NCBI GenBank assembly: GCA_017408585.1
Contig: JAFQUJ010000006.1
Coordinates: 18,696 to 82,695 of the forward strand
DNA from: Clostridia bacterium
GTDB lineage: Bacteria > Bacillota > Clostridia > Oscillospirales > CAG-272
Length of the DNA stretch: 64,000 bases
Direction: 5' to 3'
The notes below the pieces were generated by a model. That model was not told the DNA's origin. It was given only the letters and a program-made list of their open reading frames with translations, and did not search any database. The position numbers and the translations under genes were made by a program. This document shows, piece by piece, positions 1 through 8,098 of this stretch; the stretch's first letter is position 1, and every line of letters begins with the position of its first letter.

Positions 1-1239
1 CGCATCAGATACATGGTAATCGTCCATATACTCGCAAACCTTTTTGTACGCAGCTGCGCAAGTATTCTTCAAATCACGATCAAGCTCAGTTTCCTCACAC
101 GGAGCGGGAATAACACCATCAAAATACTTTTGCGTCATAGAAATTGTACGGCTGACAAGGTTACCCAGCTTGTTAGCTAAGTCCATGTTGTAGCGAGTGA
201 TAACGCTCTCATAGGTAATGCTACCATCATTTGCATATGGCATCTCGGATAGAGCATAGTATCTTACACCATCAACACCAAAATATTCTACAAGCTTGTC
301 GGCGTAAACAACATTTCCTTTTGATTTTGACATTTTGTCAGCGCCAAACTTAAACCAAGGATGCGCAAAAATCTTCTTAGGAAGTGGAAGATCAAGTGCC
401 ATCAAAATAATAGGCCAATAAATTGTGTGGAAGCGAACAATATCCTTACCTATAATATGAACATCAGCAGGCCAATATTTTTGGAATAGCTCTGGCTGAA
501 CCTCGTTTGCAGGATCATAGCCAAGACCTGTTATATAGTTTGTGAGCGCGTCAATCCAAACATAAGTTATATGCTTTGGATCAAATTCAACAGGAATACC
601 CCAAGAAAATGCAGTTCTCGAAACGCAAAGATCCTGAAGGCCGGGCTTTAAGAAGTTGTTAACCATTTCGTTTTTGCGACTCTCAGGCTGAATGAACTCG
701 GGATGCTCCTCAATATGCTTCATCAAACGGTCAGCATACTTGCTCATCTTAAAGAAATATGCCTCCTCGCTTGCCTTTGTAACCTCACGGCCACAATCAG
801 GACACTTACCGTCAACTAGCTGAGTTTCAGTAAAGAAGGACTCACAGGGAGTGCAGTACCAGCCCTCATATGTGCCCTTGTAAATGTCACCCTGCTCGTA
901 GAGCTTCTTAAAAATATTTGTAACAGCTCTTTTGTGATAGTCGTGAGTTGTTCGAATAAAATGGTCATGAGATGAGCCTACAAGCGCCCAAATACCCTTG
1001 ATAACATCAGATATTCCATCAACATACGCCTGTGGAGCAACACCTGCCTCGCGCGCAAGATTTTCAACCTTTTGACCATGCTCGTCAGTTCCTGTCATAA
1101 AGCGAACATCAAAGCCCCTTTGCCTTTTGTATCGTGCATACGCATCAGCCATTATAATCTCATAGGTGTTTCCAAAATGAGGCTTAGCAGACGCATAAGC
1201 AATTGCAGTTGTCATGTAAAATTTTTGCTTGTTTTCCAT
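1..1239 (-). CDS. metG: methionyl-tRNA synthetase (3' part outside window)
   Basis: Cytoplasmic class I aminoacyl-tRNA synthetase that charges tRNA-Met. The gene is cut by the left window edge: 413 codons of a protein usually about 640 residues are present. Visible motifs are the HIGH-box variant KPHFGN near residue 20, the MTGTDEHG segment, the zinc-binding cysteines of the connective peptide (CTPCESF and CPDCGRE) and the class signature KMSKSKGN. The missing part would be the end of the anticodon-binding domain and any tRNA-binding tail. The start ATG (1237-1239) has an AGGAG site at 1247-1251 that overlaps the end of nagA, with an 11-base gap between the genes, so the two are probably co-transcribed. 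In Bacillus the synthetase also lies just after the holB-ricT-rsmI cluster. Identification is secure. Confidence 0.96.
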   Translation of the reverse strand, partial: MENKQKFYMTTAIAYASAKPHFGNTYEIIMADAYARYKRQRGFDVRFMTGTDEHGQKVENLAREAGVAPQAYVDGISDVIKGIWALVGSSHDHFIRTTHDYHKRAVTNIFKKLYEQGDIYKGTYEGWYCTPCESFFTETQLVDGKCPDCGREVTKASEEAYFFKMSKYADRLMKHIEEHPEFIQPESRKNEMVNNFLKPGLQDLCVSRTAFSWGIPVEFDPKHITYVWIDALTNYITGLGYDPANEVQPELFQKYWPADVHIIGKDIVRFHTIYWPIILMALDLPLPKKIFAHPWFKFGADKMSKSKGNVVYADKLVEYFGVDGVRYYALSEMPYANDGSITYESVITRYNMDLANKLGNLVSRTISMTQKYFDGVIPAPCEETELDRDLKNTCAAAYKKVCEYMDDYHVSDA

Positions 1240-1250
1240 TTCAAATCTCC

Positions 1251-2405
1251 TTATACCTTTTCCGCACCCAAATAAACTGTGTCAATCTCCGGGTCGGTTA
1301 TATCCTTAATAGCGATAAAATCCGCACGATAGGAGGGCGCAATTTTGCCCACTCCCTGTGCCTTAACCATATTTGCAGGATTTATTGTAGCATATTTTAT
1401 CGCCTCGCAAAGCGAAATACCACAGAAATCCATAAAATTCTTCATAGCCTTAAACATGGTAAGCGTGCTACCGGCAATAACACCAAGCTCATTTACCGCA
1501 ACGCCACCCTTGACTACAACCTTAATGCCCGCAACCTCGGACGCAAAGCCCTCGTCGGTGCAAGCTAGCGCAATCGAGTCAGTAATAAGCACAAGCATAT
1601 TAGCCGGCTTTGATTTGTAAGCAAGCCTTACTAATGCGGGATGCGAATGATAGCCATCGCAAATAAGCTCTGCCATAGCGCCATCCTCTGTAAGAGCAAC
1701 CACCGTAGCACCCGGCATTCGATGGTGAATTTTTGTCATAGCATTGTATGTGTGTGTAAATGAACGCGCACCAAGCTCAAGCGCGTGTGTCGCTTCCTCG
1801 TAGGTCGCATTTGTGTGCGCAATTCCCACGGTAACGCCAAGCTCGTTTGCTCGCTTTATAAATTCGTCACCACCATCAAGCTCAGGCGCAATCGAGGCGT
1901 GAACCAAATATGGCTTCATAAGAGAGCATAGCTCGTCAAGCTCGCTCGCATTGGGCTTTACTAAAAACTCAATAGCGTGCGCACCCTTCATTTCGGGATT
2001 TAAATATCTTCCCTCAAGATGAACGCCAATAATATTTGCGTGTCCCGATAGATTATCTCTGTTTTCGTTTATAGCAGAAATAGACTCCTTCCAGCCCTCG
2101 TATGTATCCGAGGCAAGAGTAGCCATAATAGAGGTAGTACCCATTTTTGCGTATTTTTGACGCATAAAGCGAACATTATCAGCATCAGCAAAATTAAAAT
2201 CAAGCCCGCCAAGACCGTGAGTGTGCACATCAATAAGACCGGGGATAAGATACTTGCCCCCAAGGTCAATAGCCTCGTAGCCACAAGGTACATCACCTGA
2301 AATAATATCAGTAATAATTCCGTCCTCGCAAAGCACACTCGCCTTATCAAAGGCTTCAGTATCGCTGTTGAAAATATATCCGTTAATAAAAGCAACTCTT
2401 TTCAT
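1251..2405 (-). CDS. nagA: N-acetylglucosamine-6-phosphate deacetylase
   Basis: Amidohydrolase-superfamily enzyme that removes acetate from GlcNAc-6-P to give glucosamine-6-P, in the cytoplasm. The 384 residues match the family length. It shows the metal-binding DVHTHG after a PGLID strand, HLEGRYLNPEMKGAH, the GIAHTNAT and FTHTYNAM histidine segments, and ITDSIA with the catalytic aspartate. It is followed after 11 bases by metG. No nagB (deaminase) is in the window, but a glucose/GlcNAc-type PTS at 56-59 kb is a likely source of its substrate. The start ATG has a GAGGTG site upstream. Confidence is high for the family and good for the substrate. Confidence 0.93.
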   Translation of the reverse strand: MKRVAFINGYIFNSDTEAFDKASVLCEDGIITDIISGDVPCGYEAIDLGGKYLIPGLIDVHTHGLGGLDFNFADADNVRFMRQKYAKMGTTSIMATLASDTYEGWKESISAINENRDNLSGHANIIGVHLEGRYLNPEMKGAHAIEFLVKPNASELDELCSLMKPYLVHASIAPELDGGDEFIKRANELGVTVGIAHTNATYEEATHALELGARSFTHTYNAMTKIHHRMPGATVVALTEDGAMAELICDGYHSHPALVRLAYKSKPANMLVLITDSIALACTDEGFASEVAGIKVVVKGGVAVNELGVIAGSTLTMFKAMKNFMDFCGISLCEAIKYATINPANMVKAQGVGKIAPSYRADFIAIKDITDPEIDTVYLGAEKV

Positions 2406-2507
2406 AATTGCACCTCATAAAAACCATATACTTAATATATTTTAACAAAAAAGTAAAAATATATCAATACTAAAATGAAAATAAATTAAATTTTATTAAA
2501 AGCGAAA

Positions 2508-2540
2508 GTAAAACGGACAAATAAATTTGCCCGTTTAAAA
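2508..2540 (-). terminator. probable terminator after rsmI
   Basis: A 12-bp stem (2511-2522 with 2525-2536, one G-U pair) lies about 45 bases past the rsmI stop on the minus strand, followed by a short T run. The rest of the 2406-2580 interval is AT-rich and holds the nagA ribosome site. I see no other gene there. Confidence 0.5.
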
Positions 2541-2580
2541 TTAAGCTATTGGCTGAGGTGTAGCCACTTGTGGCGTGTCT

Positions 2581-3465
2581 TTATTGATTAATCACTTTGT
2601 AAATTTCGTTCTTTGGAACTCCACGATCCTTAGTTACCGCCTTTATGGCGTCCATCTTTGCATACCCCAAGGCAACATAATGCTCAAAATGTGCCTCAAT
2701 TGTCATGCTCGCCCAAAATGCATCATTTATAATATCAGCCTCGCTTGCACCCTCAATCACAAGAACAAATTCGCCCCTTGGCTCCTTGTCCTCATAATAC
2801 GAAATAGCACCCGAAAGAGTAGTGCGAAGGATTTCCTCATTTATCTTTGTAAGCTCTCTGCAAAGAGCTATTTTTCTCTCGCCAAAAACCTCAAAAATGT
2901 CACACAGGGTCTTCTTTAGCTTGTGTGGAGCTTCGTAAAACACAGTGGTTCTGGGGTCGTTCTTAATCTCGTTCAATCTCTCCATACGACTGCCCTTATT
3001 AGTGCTCAAAAAGCCCTCAAAGCAAAATCTACCGGTCGGCAGAGCAGAAAGCGCAAGAGCATTGACCACAGCCGAGCAACCGGGAATAGAGGTAACAACA
3101 ATCCCCTCTTCGGCGCAAAGGCGAACCAAATCCTCACCGGGATCACTTATTGCAGGAGTGCCGGCATCAGTTACAAGCGCACAGCTAAGCCCCTCACGAA
3201 GCCTTGAAATAATCTCAATGCCACGCTCACGCTTGTTGTGCTCAAAATAACTAATCATAGGCTTGCTAATACCATAGCACGCAAGAAGCTTGCCCGTGTT
3301 TCTGGTGTCCTCGGCAGCGATTAAGTCAACCTCATTAAGTGTTTTTAGCGCCCTCTCACTTATGTCAGATAAGTTTCCAATAGGAGTCGCAACAAGGTAT
3401 AAAACCCCACCCTGTATCACATTTTTGTCCTCTCGAGAAACATTTTTCGATTTAATACTACTCAT
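2581..3465 (-). CDS. rsmI: 16S rRNA (cytidine-1402-2'-O)-methyltransferase
   Basis: SAM-dependent methyltransferase of the tetrapyrrole-methylase fold that methylates the ribose of C1402 in the 16S rRNA decoding centre. The 294 residues carry the family hallmarks: LYLVATPIGNLSD near the N-terminus, AAEDTRNTGKLL, the ALVTDAGTPAISDPG loop, IPGCSA, and FYEAPHKL. The start overlaps the end of the upstream trmN6-like gene by 8 bases, so the two are translationally coupled. The order holB, ricT, trmN6-like, rsmI is the B. subtilis yaaT-yabB-yabC order. The small nuclease gene yazA that often sits before rsmI is absent. Confidence 0.95.
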   Translation of the reverse strand: MSSIKSKNVSREDKNVIQGGVLYLVATPIGNLSDISERALKTLNEVDLIAAEDTRNTGKLLACYGISKPMISYFEHNKRERGIEIISRLREGLSCALVTDAGTPAISDPGEDLVRLCAEEGIVVTSIPGCSAVVNALALSALPTGRFCFEGFLSTNKGSRMERLNEIKNDPRTTVFYEAPHKLKKTLCDIFEVFGERKIALCRELTKINEEILRTTLSGAISYYEDKEPRGEFVLVIEGASEADIINDAFWASMTIEAHFEHYVALGYAKMDAIKAVTKDRGVPKNEIYKVINQ

Positions 3466-4213
3466 TTTCTATCTCCAAGCTACAATTCTCGTAAATTCTC
3501 GCATATCGGCTTGTATATGTCGTCGTTCCATTCTCGTAAATGTAAATAGGAGCGTCAATTATCAAGCCACCCTTGCCACCCTTTTTCGCTTGAATTAGCG
3601 CAAGAGAGGGCGAGGAGTGTGTGTTAGAATGAATAAATATAAGCCTTTTAGGCTCTAAATTATTGCTCCTTAAAGCAAAGATAAGGTCGCATAGCCTGTC
3701 CGGACGATAAACCACATAAAAGCTTCCACCGTGCTTTAAAACACGCTTAGCACAGGCACAAAAATCATCAATGCTCGCACACACCTCGTGACGCGCAATG
3801 TTTTTCTTATCAAGCTCGTTTGCCTTGCCCGAGTCAACCCTCATATAAGGCGGATTTGAAAAAGCAAAGTCAACCTCTCCGTCGGTGTCTGATGGCAAAA
3901 TATCCGTTACATTCTTGTTTATAGGCGTGAAAGCTCCCTCAAAGCCATTGAGAACAGCATTGCGCCTTGAAAGCTCACAAAAGCGCTCTTGAATCTCAAT
4001 TCCGTACACATGTGCGCACTTTTTTCTCGACAAAGCAAGAAAGGATACAACCCCCGTGCCCGAGCCAAGCTCAACGCCTTTAAGCTTAGAGCGACGAGGT
4101 AAAAAGGACGCCAAAAGATAAGCGTCAGTGCCAAAGGTAAGCCCGTCGGACAGCTCAATCAGCTTTAAATTTTCATTTATTTCATTAATTCTTTCATCGT
4201 TATTCAAAATCAT
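3458..4213 (-). CDS. tRNA1(Val) (adenine-37-N6)-methyltransferase-like protein
   Basis: SAM-dependent N6-adenine methyltransferase of the YabB/YfiC (TrmN6) family, predicted to modify A37 of a tRNA. The 251-residue protein shows GVELGSGTGVVSFL (SAM motif I), a YGIEIQ segment, and the amino-methyltransferase signature SNPPYMRV. These agree with B. subtilis YabB, which occupies the same position beside rsmI. It overlaps rsmI by 8 bases. It begins about 25 bases past the ferredoxin terminator and has no obvious Shine-Dalgarno site, so its transcription may depend on read-through. The family is sure; the exact tRNA target is inferred. Confidence 0.82.
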   Translation of the reverse strand: MILNNDERINEINENLKLIELSDGLTFGTDAYLLASFLPRRSKLKGVELGSGTGVVSFLALSRKKCAHVYGIEIQERFCELSRRNAVLNGFEGAFTPINKNVTDILPSDTDGEVDFAFSNPPYMRVDSGKANELDKKNIARHEVCASIDDFCACAKRVLKHGGSFYVVYRPDRLCDLIFALRSNNLEPKRLIFIHSNTHSSPSLALIQAKKGGKGGLIIDAPIYIYENGTTTYTSRYARIYENCSLEIENE

Positions 4214-4235
4214 AATTCTAAATTAGGCCTAACTA

Positions 4236-4276
4236 AACAACAACGGAGTCGAAAGGGACTCCGTTTTGTTGTTTAT
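4236..4276 (-). terminator. terminator after ferredoxin
   Basis: A strong stem AACGGAGTC/GACTCCGTT, extended by flanking AACAA/TTGTT pairing, lies just past the ferredoxin stop on the minus strand and ends in a T-rich tract. It separates the ferredoxin gene from the trmN6-like gene. Confidence 0.75.
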
Positions 4277-4283
4277 TTGAAAA

Positions 4284-4454
4284 TTATTCCTCAACGATTG
4301 CCTCAACAGGACATTGAGCTGCACAAGCACCGCACTCAACACATGTTTCAGTGTCAATTACGAACTTGTCATCGCCTTCAGCGATAGCCTCAACAGGACA
4401 TTGACCTGCGCAAGCACCACAAGAAATGCATTCGTCTGTAATTCTGTAAGCCAT
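4284..4454 (-). CDS. 2x[4Fe-4S] ferredoxin, 56 aa
   Basis: Small clostridial-type electron carrier. Translation of 4454-4284 gives 56 residues with two classical cluster motifs: CISCGACAGQCPVEAI and CVECGACAAQCPVEAI. The internal twofold repeat is plain in both DNA and protein. A GGAGGT site lies nine bases before the ATG. It has its own promoter and a strong terminator, so it is expressed alone although it sits inside the holB-ricT-rsmI cluster. It occupies the place where B. subtilis has yabA. A ferredoxin of this kind is the expected partner of NfnAB at 21-23 kb. Confidence 0.95.
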   Translation of the reverse strand: MAYRITDECISCGACAGQCPVEAIAEGDDKFVIDTETCVECGACAAQCPVEAIVEE

Positions 4455-4486
4455 TTTCAAATACCTCCGTAAGAATTTGTAATTTT

Positions 4487-4514
4487 ATTGTATCACAAAA
4501 AAATTATTTGTCAA
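4487..4514 (-). promoter_or_regulatory. promoter of the ferredoxin gene
   Basis: On the minus strand: TTGACA (4509-4514), 16-base spacer, TACAAT (4487-4492) with a TG just before the -10. It lies between the ricT stop and the ferredoxin start. Confidence 0.7.
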
Positions 4515-4528
4515 TAAGAAATTGAAAA

Positions 4529-5416
4529 TTAATTGTCATCATTATCGTTATTTCCACTCTTTTCGCCCTTTTTCGGTCTGGAAATAACAGTTACATCATC
4601 TCTGTGATAAACTCTGACATTGTCATTTATCGACACCTTGATAGTACCCTTGATAGGATGAATTTCAACCACCGTACCAACACCATCAGGAGTCTTAACG
4701 GTTGAATCAACAGGCGGAGTTAGCCTAATTTCCTCAACATAAGCCTCATGCTCATATCTCAAACAGCACATAAGCCTACCGCAAGCACCCGAAATCTTCG
4801 ACGAATTAAGAGATAAGCTTTGCTCCTTCGCCATCTTAATTGATACCTGAACAAAATCAGGCAAGAAAGACGAGCAACAAAATTGCCTTCCGCAAACACC
4901 AAGACCACCCATAAATTTAGCCTCGTCACGAATACCAATCTGTCTTAGCTCAATTCTCGTCTTAAAGGTAGATGCAAGATCCTTTACAAGCTCACGGAAA
5001 TCAATTCTTCCATCAGCCGTGAAATAAAATGTAAGCTTTGACATATCAAAGGTGTATTCAGCCTCAATCAGCTTCATTTCAAGCTGATGAGAGAGAACCT
5101 TGCCCTGACAAATTTTAAGAGCCTCTTCCTCTTTTTTCTTAATCTCCTTATGCTTTGCAATATCCTCGGGCGTCGCAATTCTAATAACAGGCTTTAAAGG
5201 AGAAACAATCTCCGTGGCTTTAACAAGCTTGTTAGGTACGCAAACCCTTCCAAACTCAACACCCCTCGCCGTTTCCACAATCGCAAAATCCGTGTGCCTT
5301 GCAACACAACCATTAGGAGCAAAATAATATGTTTTACCGCCTTCCTTAAAGCAAACGCCAATAACCTCGGTTTGCTCATTTGTTGCGGGAATATCAATTC
5401 TGTTCTCGTTTGACAT
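4529..5416 (-). CDS. ricT: RicT (YaaT) PSP1-domain protein
   Basis: Subunit of the RicA-RicF-RicT complex. In Bacillus this complex carries Fe-S clusters, promotes mRNA maturation with RNase Y and is needed for sporulation and competence. The 295-residue protein has the PSP1 core (EFGRVCVPNK, then RIELRQIGIRDEAK) and the two conserved cysteine groups CGRQFCC and CGRLMCC that supply cluster ligands. The C-terminal tail is Asp/Asn rich. It starts one base after the holB stop, as in B. subtilis. A RicA/YlbF-family partner with a Cys-rich tail lies at 48837-49229. DNA-replication initiation control gene yabA, normally next, is missing. Confidence 0.92.
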   Translation of the reverse strand: MSNENRIDIPATNEQTEVIGVCFKEGGKTYYFAPNGCVARHTDFAIVETARGVEFGRVCVPNKLVKATEIVSPLKPVIRIATPEDIAKHKEIKKKEEEALKICQGKVLSHQLEMKLIEAEYTFDMSKLTFYFTADGRIDFRELVKDLASTFKTRIELRQIGIRDEAKFMGGLGVCGRQFCCSSFLPDFVQVSIKMAKEQSLSLNSSKISGACGRLMCCLRYEHEAYVEEIRLTPPVDSTVKTPDGVGTVVEIHPIKGTIKVSINDNVRVYHRDDVTVISRPKKGEKSGNNDNDDN

Positions 5417-5417
5417 T

Positions 5418-6407
5418 TTAACTACCTTTCTTTTTGGAATTTACTAAAATCGACATAAGCGTAAGCGCTGTGTTCGAATTTAAATTGAGCGCCGATATCG
5501 CTTCATCTAGCGCATCGTAAACGCCCATAAGCTTGCCTAGCTGGTGCTTTTGCGCAATTTGGAGGGCTTCCTCTCGTGATGTGAAGAAATATAACGGAGC
5601 GCCCTTGTCCTTCTTTAAGAGAATAATGTCACCAATAACCGAAAGACAAAGCGAAAGATGCTCCTTCAGCTCCTCACGCCCATATCCTGAATAGGATAAC
5701 AAAAGAGATACCGCATACGCATCATTCTTTATCACCGCAAGAGTGAAATCAAGCGCGCTCTTGCGCCTTTCAATCAATTCAAGCGCCTTTTTCTCGTCGG
5801 TCAGGTCAATCGCATAGCCGAGCGAGCCACACGACGCAATTACAATCTCGCGCAAAGCCTCATCGTTCATGCCAAAACGAAGATTTTCCTTCAAATACTT
5901 AAAGATAACCTCGCCATCAAGAAGCTCCGTTCTTAAAATTTGAGCACGAGAGCGAATAGTTTCAAGCAACGCCCCCGCATCAGTTGTAAGAAGAAAGAAA
6001 ATAACATTTTTAGGTGGCTCTTCAAGCGAAATAAGAAGAGCATTCTGCGCCTTGATATTCATCTTATGCGCATTCTCGAAAATATATATCTTAAAATCGC
6101 TTTCGTTTGGTGCATCATAAAGTCCCTGCTTAATTTCACGCACCTGATCAACCTTCGTTATTTCAAAATAACGGACATCTGTGTGAATGCCATCGAGCAC
6201 TCTCTTACAGCTAGTGCATTCCATACACGGACGCCCAAGCGAGCTAGAACAAAAAATACCCGCCGATGCAAGCGTCGCGATAAGCCTCTTTCCTGTGCCC
6301 TGAGCACCCTCAATTATGTAAGCATGAGAAAAGCTAGAGCTGGCAATAGCACTACCAAGAGTTTTCTTTATTTCGTTGTTGCCGATAAGAGTCTTGAAAA
6401 TTTCCAA
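5418..6407 (-). CDS. holB: DNA polymerase III delta' subunit
   Basis: Clamp-loader subunit of the replicative polymerase. The 329 residues show the AAA+ start IIEGAQGTGKRL (Walker A), a short zinc-type cysteine group (CMECTSC), the sequence YIFENAHKMNIKAQNALL (Walker B region) and the SRC-like IRSRAQILR. The start is a TTG codon (6405-6407). An AAGGGGG site about eight bases upstream supports it, and no nearby ATG fits better. It has its own promoter and leads the operon with ricT. Confidence 0.92.
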   Translation of the reverse strand: MEIFKTLIGNNEIKKTLGSAIASSSFSHAYIIEGAQGTGKRLIATLASAGIFCSSSLGRPCMECTSCKRVLDGIHTDVRYFEITKVDQVREIKQGLYDAPNESDFKIYIFENAHKMNIKAQNALLISLEEPPKNVIFFLLTTDAGALLETIRSRAQILRTELLDGEVIFKYLKENLRFGMNDEALREIVIASCGSLGYAIDLTDEKKALELIERRKSALDFTLAVIKNDAYAVSLLLSYSGYGREELKEHLSLCLSVIGDIILLKKDKGAPLYFFTSREEALQIAQKHQLGKLMGVYDALDEAISALNLNSNTALTLMSILVNSKKKGS

Positions 6408-6439
6408 AATAAAGCCCCCTTAAATAGTATTACTGATAT

Positions 6440-6469
6440 ATTATATCATACCAAAATACATTCTGTCAA
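6440..6469 (-). promoter_or_regulatory. promoter of holB-ricT
   Basis: On the minus strand: TTGACA (6464-6469), 18-base spacer, TATAAT (6440-6445), with TGA directly before the -10 (extended -10). It fires away from the gapA promoter in the 258-base divergent region. Confidence 0.75.
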
Positions 6470-6570
6470 ATGAAAATTGATATATTTTTGTAATATTTGA
6501 TATTAAATGGAAATAAATTACACAAAAATTTATGCAAGAGTGAAAAAAATGGATAAATTTGAAAAAACAC

Positions 6571-6599
6571 TTGAATATTTTTGACAAATAGTATAAAAT
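6571..6599 (+). promoter_or_regulatory. candidate gapA promoter
   Basis: TTGAAT (6571-6576), 17-base spacer, TAAAAT (6594-6599). A perfect TTGACA at 6581 also exists but has no well-spaced -10. The region is so AT-rich that the choice is uncertain. Confidence 0.45.
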
Positions 6600-6665
6600 A
6601 TATAGTTGGTAGGGAACGGAAATCATTCCATACACAAAAAATTAAAAAAATCGGAGGACTTTAAA

Positions 6666-7685
6666 ATGTCAGTTAAAGTTGCAATCAACGGTTTCGGCCG
6701 TATCGGACGTCTTGCATTCAGACAGATGTTCGGAGCAGAGGGCTACGAGGTAGTAGCAATCAACGATCTTACAAGCGCAAAAATGCTTGCACACCTTCTC
6801 AAGTACGATACAGCACAAGGCAAATATGCTCTTGCTGATACAGTATCATATGACGAAGAGGCAAACAGCATCACAGTAGACGGAAAGACAATCAAAATCT
6901 ATGCAGAGAAGGACGCTGCTAACTGCCCATGGGGTGAGCTTGGTGTTGATGTTGTTCTCGAGTGCACAGGCTTCTACTGCTCAAAGGAAAAGTCAATGGC
7001 ACACATCAATGCTGGTGCTAAAAAGGTAGTTATCTCAGCTCCTGCCGGAAACGACCTTAAGACAATCGTATTTGGAGTAAACCACGACACACTTACAGCT
7101 GATGACAAGATCATCTCTGCTGCATCATGCACAACAAACTGCCTCGCTCCTATGGCTAAGGCTCTTAACGATGCATTCCCAATCCAAAGCGGTATCATGA
7201 CAACAGTTCACGCATACACAGGCGACCAAATGATCCTTGACGGCCCACACAGAAAGGGTGACCTTCGTCGTGCTCGTGCTGGCGCACAAAACATCGTTCC
7301 TAACTCAACAGGCGCTGCAAAGGCTATCGGCCTTGTAATTCCTGAGCTCAATGGCAAGCTTATCGGTTCTGCACAAAGAGTTCCTACCTGCACAGGCTCA
7401 ACAACACTCCTCGTTGCAGTAGTTAAGGGCGAAAATGTAACAAAGGAAGCTATCAACGCAGCAATGAAGGCTCAAGCTACTGATTCCTTCGGCTACAACA
7501 CAGACGAAATCGTTTCATCTGATGTTATCGGTATGCGTTATGGCTCACTCTTCGATGCAACACAAACAATGGTTGCAAAGATTGACGAAACCACATATCA
7601 AGTACAGGTTGTTTCTTGGTACGATAACGAGAACTCCTACACAAGCCAAATGGTTCGTACAATCAAGTACTTCGCTGAAATCTAA
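6666..7685 (+). CDS. gapA: glyceraldehyde-3-phosphate dehydrogenase, type I
   Basis: Glycolytic enzyme that converts glyceraldehyde-3-P, NAD+ and phosphate to 1,3-bisphosphoglycerate in the cytoplasm. The 339 residues show [12 protein letters not shown], the NAD-selecting aspartate in AINDLTS, the active-site [10 protein letters not shown] with Cys about residue 155, and [12 protein letters not shown] near the end. The ATG at 6666 is preferred to upstream in-frame codons because a CGGAGGA site sits about eight bases before it. It stands alone between its promoter and a strong terminator. Codon use is more biased than in its neighbours, as expected for a highly expressed gene. Confidence 0.97.
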   Translation: MSVKVAINGFGRIGRLAFRQMFGAEGYEVVAINDLTSAKMLAHLLKYDTAQGKYALADTVSYDEEANSITVDGKTIKIYAEKDAANCPWGELGVDVVLECTGFYCSKEKSMAHINAGAKKVVISAPAGNDLKTIVFGVNHDTLTADDKIISAASCTTNCLAPMAKALNDAFPIQSGIMTTVHAYTGDQMILDGPHRKGDLRRARAGAQNIVPNSTGAAKAIGLVIPELNGKLIGSAQRVPTCTGSTTLLVAVVKGENVTKEAINAAMKAQATDSFGYNTDEIVSSDVIGMRYGSLFDATQTMVAKIDETTYQVQVVSWYDNENSYTSQMVRTIKYFAEI

Positions 7686-7699
7686 TTTTAACGAAAATA

Positions 7700-7738
7700 C
7701 AAAAAATCCTCTTGCACTCGCAAGAGGATTTTTCTTTT
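7700..7738 (+). terminator. terminator after gapA
   Basis: Stem AATCCTCTTGC/GCAAGAGGATT with a four-base loop, then a T-rich tail. Confidence 0.9.
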
Positions 7739-7740
7739 TC

Positions 7741-8098
7741 AGCCCAAAAACAAGAAAAAATAAAAAATCTAAAAAAATTTTAAAAATCTTGTCACACTTT
7801 TCATTTTCCATTGTTTTATTAAATAGAAGAAAAATTAAAAGCGAAAATTATCGTTATCTTGCACAAAAATAATAATTTCAAAGGACAATAAAAAAATCAA
7901 AATTTGTGCAAAACAGAAAAGATGTCAATGCTCGGGTGAAAATTGTGTGAAAATCAATAAATTTTATCGCCTTGTATGCTAAAATAAAATTAAAGAAAGC
8001 ATTTCAAGGCGAAATCTAACAAAAGGAGGAAAGCTTTTTAATTTGATATTTCACACTATTTAAGAGCAAAAATAAATTTTAAATAGGAGGAATTTTAA
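7741..8098 (+). other. gene-free leader of the S8 protease
   Basis: 358 bases without a credible gene. It is AT-rich and contains an extended -10 promoter (TGC then TAAAAT at 7977-7985). Around this -10 lies an inverted repeat, TCGCCTTG at 7967-7974 and CAAGGCGA at 8005-8012, with inner ATGC/GCAT pairing. A GGAGG at about 8022 has no usable start codon after it. The real ribosome site of the protease, TAGGAGGAA, lies near 8085-8093. Confidence 0.5.

Noticed and set aside
6581-6606. Perfect TTGACA upstream of gapA as the -35
   Set aside because: No -10 at proper spacing; the nearest TATAAA is five bases away. The pair 6571/6594 fits better.
7545-7872. Short frames overlapping the gapA end and terminator
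   Set aside because: They run through the terminator hairpin and have lysine/phenylalanine-rich translations typical of AT-rich non-coding DNA.
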